A program made the translations under genes and the position numbers. A DNA stretch of 64,000 nt from Pseudomonas kairouanensis (GTDB lineage Bacteria; Pseudomonadota; Gammaproteobacteria; Pseudomonadales; Pseudomonadaceae). Shown here piece after piece: positions 62,278 to 64,000 of the stretch. The number at the start of each line of letters is the position of its first letter. Positions within the stretch are counted from its first letter, which is position 1. Location of the stretch: contig NZ_QUZU01000033.1 of NCBI RefSeq assembly GCF_004682055.1, positions 1-64,000 of the forward strand. Direction: 5' to 3'. The notes beneath the pieces are model-generated. The model had not been told where the DNA came from. It ran no database searches and was given only the letters and a program-made list of their open reading frames with translations.

Positions 62278-62909
62278 GAGACCTGATATCCGAATGCTTC
62301 GAGCGCCTGGGAGTTCCAGCGTTTGGCTTTGATGGCTTGGTAGAGCATGTTGATGGTGAGGGGTGCTTTACCTTCGCTGCCTCTTTCTACGTAGCGTAAA
62401 TAGGCGTCGAAACCTCGGCGCTTGAAGTAGCGGCTGTTTTTGTAGTCGCCGGCTTTCATGCCGAAATCTTGCTTCAATGCTGCGAACAATCGTTTGGCTT
62501 CTGCGCTGCTACAACCCAGATCGTGGTTGATGGAGGTGTTGAGGTGAATGATCTGGCACTTGGGCAGGCCTACATCTTCATGTATGAGTTGAAGGAGATG
62601 GAGCATGAGCGGGTCATCCGGAAAGTCAGATGCCAAGTTAACCGTCGGGGCCACAAGTAATGGGTGAGTGGTTTTGGCTCGGCTGTAGCGGTGGCGGTCC
62701 AAGAATAGGCCTGAGCCTAATAGAACTGCGCCAATCGGTACGCTGGGTAACCGGATTTCGTGCGTCCAGTAAGGGAGCCATACCGCGCAGGCGAGTCCTG
62801 CGGCCACCAGTGACAGGCCGGCATATTTCCTTAGGTTCGGAGCGTGTATTTTGTTGTCGATGATCACGTTCAGCACAATGAAAATCAGCCATTGCAGGTA
62901 TTCCATCAT
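62274..62909 (-). CDS. Membrane-anchored DUF1493/acyl-carrier-like protein B
   Basis: This 211-aa paralog of the downstream gene has the same order: three transmembrane segments (about 4-17, 30-47 and 56-71) and an acyl-carrier-like domain (LIHEDVGLPKCQIIHLNTSINHDLGCSSAEAKRLFAALKQDFG). At the ACP position it reads Ser134-Ser135, keeping a serine where protein A has glycine. It overlaps the upstream gene and the downstream gene by 4 bp each. The tandem pair points to duplication and divergence. Function unknown. Confidence 0.75.
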   Translation of the reverse strand: MMEYLQWLIFIVLNVIIDNKIHAPNLRKYAGLSLVAAGLACAVWLPYWTHEIRLPSVPIGAVLLGSGLFLDRHRYSRAKTTHPLLVAPTVNLASDFPDDPLMLHLLQLIHEDVGLPKCQIIHLNTSINHDLGCSSAEAKRLFAALKQDFGMKAGDYKNSRYFKRRGFDAYLRYVERGSEGKAPLTINMLYQAIKAKRWNSQALEAFGYQVS

Positions 62910-63397
62910 CGGGGTGTACCCCCCATGAATGGGATTACCAAGGCCGCCTCGGAACGTTGAGGGCCTATCCCGCCTTTGACCTGCGCTTCAATTCCAATGA
63001 CTACGTCACCTGCATGATAGGTGCGAATGAAGCTTTTGGTGACGACTCCCACGGTGGTAGCAACGACACGTGCTACGGGTTTCGAAAACGGGCGAACTGG
63101 CGCACTGAAAGCCCCCGCTAACAATAAAGCGATGATGGTTCCACGTTCATTGATCAAATCAGCCTGTTGCCGGGTTAGCGGCTTAGCGATCGCAATGGTC
63201 ATCGTGCAAGGCAAATCACGGGCAAGCATTTTTCCGTATAGGTCAATGAGTCGCTGACGTACCTCGTTTGCAGAAGTGCCCGCTTCTAACAAACAAAGGT
63301 TTTCCATTGCATGTCGATTGGCAGGCAAGACGGTCAGCCGCAGCACGGTGAATGTGATGCCGTAATGGCCGTTATATTGAGTCCTTTCGATATTCAT
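62906..63397 (-). CDS. Hypothetical protein, first gene of the DUF1493-like operon
   Basis: This 163-aa protein belongs to no family I recognise. The N-terminal half mixes strands and helices (HYGITFTVLRLTVLPANRHAMENLCLLEAG; TMTIAIAKPLTRQQADLINERGTIIALLLAG). A basic hinge (VRPFSKPVARVVATTVG) precedes a C-terminal FIRTYHAGDVVIGIEAQVKGGIGPQRS. There is no signal peptide and at most one weak hydrophobic segment (about 86-97). It is translationally coupled to the paralog pair by 4-bp overlap. Confidence 0.7.
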   Translation of the reverse strand: MNIERTQYNGHYGITFTVLRLTVLPANRHAMENLCLLEAGTSANEVRQRLIDLYGKMLARDLPCTMTIAIAKPLTRQQADLINERGTIIALLLAGAFSAPVRPFSKPVARVVATTVGVVTKSFIRTYHAGDVVIGIEAQVKGGIGPQRSEAALVIPFMGGTPR

Positions 63398-63587
63398 GCT
63401 TTTTGCAGGGCTGTTGAAAGGGCGCTAGTTTCGGTCAGATGAAGGTGAAATTTGTAGAGGGCCGGGAGGGAGTTTTTTGCACTTTCGGAAGGGGATTGCA
63501 CGGGCTTTGGCGCTTTCTTACAGAGGGTTCCGGTTTTTGGACTGGCGAGCGTTTTCTGGGTGAAACCGGAAACCCCTGACAGCTGGG

Positions 63588-63665
63588 CGCGCCCGCGATA
63601 GCAGTAAGTCAGTTATAGATGTATAGCCTGATCTACCGTTATCGGGTTCAAGCCCCCTCCCACAG
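63588..63665. repeat. Degenerate REPIN
   Basis: A worn left arm (GCGCGCCCGCGATAGCAG) and a clearer right arm (TATCGGGTTCAAGCCCCCTC) flank a spacer. It lies in the 270-bp gap between the small last gene and the three-gene operon, which otherwise shows only the operon's presumed promoter. Confidence 0.6.
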
Positions 63666-63667
63666 GG

Positions 63668-63991
63668 TTAACTGTTTGACTGGGCCGTTTGTGTTGGTTT
63701 CTTGGCGGCCGGTTGCAGTTGTACGTGCTGTGCAGCTTTCAGCAAATCACAGCCGTCCTGGACGAGTAAGTACAGGGCGTTAGTGATGTGAGAAATGTCT
63801 TTGAGGTCGGCGTGTTCGAAGGTCAGGCAGGAAAAGGTTTCCAGTAAGTCGGTGGCTGCGCGGATGCGTTGATGGGCGGCGGACTGGATGTCTTCGGCTG
63901 TGGCTTGAGTGTCGATTGAGAGGGGATGGGTATCGGTGAAGTTGGTGCGAAGAAAGAGATAGCGATTGGTAGATAGGTTCGGCTTTGTCAT
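63668..63991 (-). CDS. Small hypothetical protein (DUF3077/DUF6124-like)
   Basis: This 107-aa soluble protein begins MTKPNLSTNRYLFLRTNFTD. Its helical core (ATAEDIQSAAHQRIRAATDLLETFSC...ALYLLVQDGCDLLKAAQHV) follows the general pattern of small Pseudomonas proteins such as the gene at 10574. Only 9 bp upstream of its ATG are in the window, so its leader cannot be inspected. Function unknown. Confidence 0.6.
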   Translation of the reverse strand: MTKPNLSTNRYLFLRTNFTDTHPLSIDTQATAEDIQSAAHQRIRAATDLLETFSCLTFEHADLKDISHITNALYLLVQDGCDLLKAAQHVQLQPAAKKPTQTAQSNS

Positions 63992-64000
63992 TGCGGTGTT

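Overview
The window is about 64 kb of high-GC gammaproteobacterial chromosome. It looks like a member of the Pseudomonas fluorescens group. Supporting signs are the rimA-rimB-rimK operon, the ompR-envZ / tex / gshA / hslR / hslO / pckA neighbourhood, an OprD-family porin, a BCCT choline transporter behind a BetI-type palindrome, and about 17 intergenic REP/REPIN palindromes (core GTGGGAGCGGGCTTGCTCGC or the GTGGGAGGGGGCTTGCTCCC variant). No rRNA, tRNA, insertion sequence, prophage or CRISPR array was seen.

1-13.6 kb holds transport and regulation. A LysR regulator is divergent from a TonB-dependent receptor. A CynX-like MFS carrier and a guanine/cytosine-type deaminase are divergent from a second LysR. 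Then come tonB-exbB-exbD, an EamA exporter coupled to a third LysR, a C4-antisense-like RNA leader in front of a small DUF6124-type gene, an RBBP9-type hydrolase, a stripped-down sigma-54 activator-like AAA+ protein, and an orphan MetQ. 13.7-26.7 kb holds a complete polar amino acid ABC operon behind two tandem hairpins, an OLD/COG4637-like ATPase, an RND efflux operon with two adaptors (TriABC-like), a large exported glycoside hydrolase-like protein, and a methyltransferase.

26.7-49.6 kb is dominated by sulfur acquisition: metQ-metN-metI, an LLM flavin monooxygenase with two SfnB-type oxidoreductases (one with an apparent poly-C frameshift near its start), cystine ABC genes tcyJ-tcyL-tcyN, D-cysteine desulfhydrase, serine O-acetyltransferase epsC, tauABCD and gshA. 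betT, an OprD porin and an aldo/keto reductase are interleaved. Together these genes would import organosulfur compounds, release sulfite or sulfide, make cysteine, and feed glutathione.

49.7-61.5 kb is conserved core: a PaaI thioesterase, tex, ompR-envZ, rimABK, hslR, a PAP2 phosphatase, hslO and pckA. 61.6-64 kb is an accessory patch. It holds a three-gene operon with 4-bp overlaps, in which two paralogous membrane-anchored proteins carry a DUF1493/acyl-carrier-like domain behind a 163-aa protein of unknown family, followed by one more small hypothetical gene. This trio is the best candidate for an undescribed system. The next best are the betT leader peptide, the TTACCC twin hairpins, the C4-like leader and the SfnB homopolymer frameshift.
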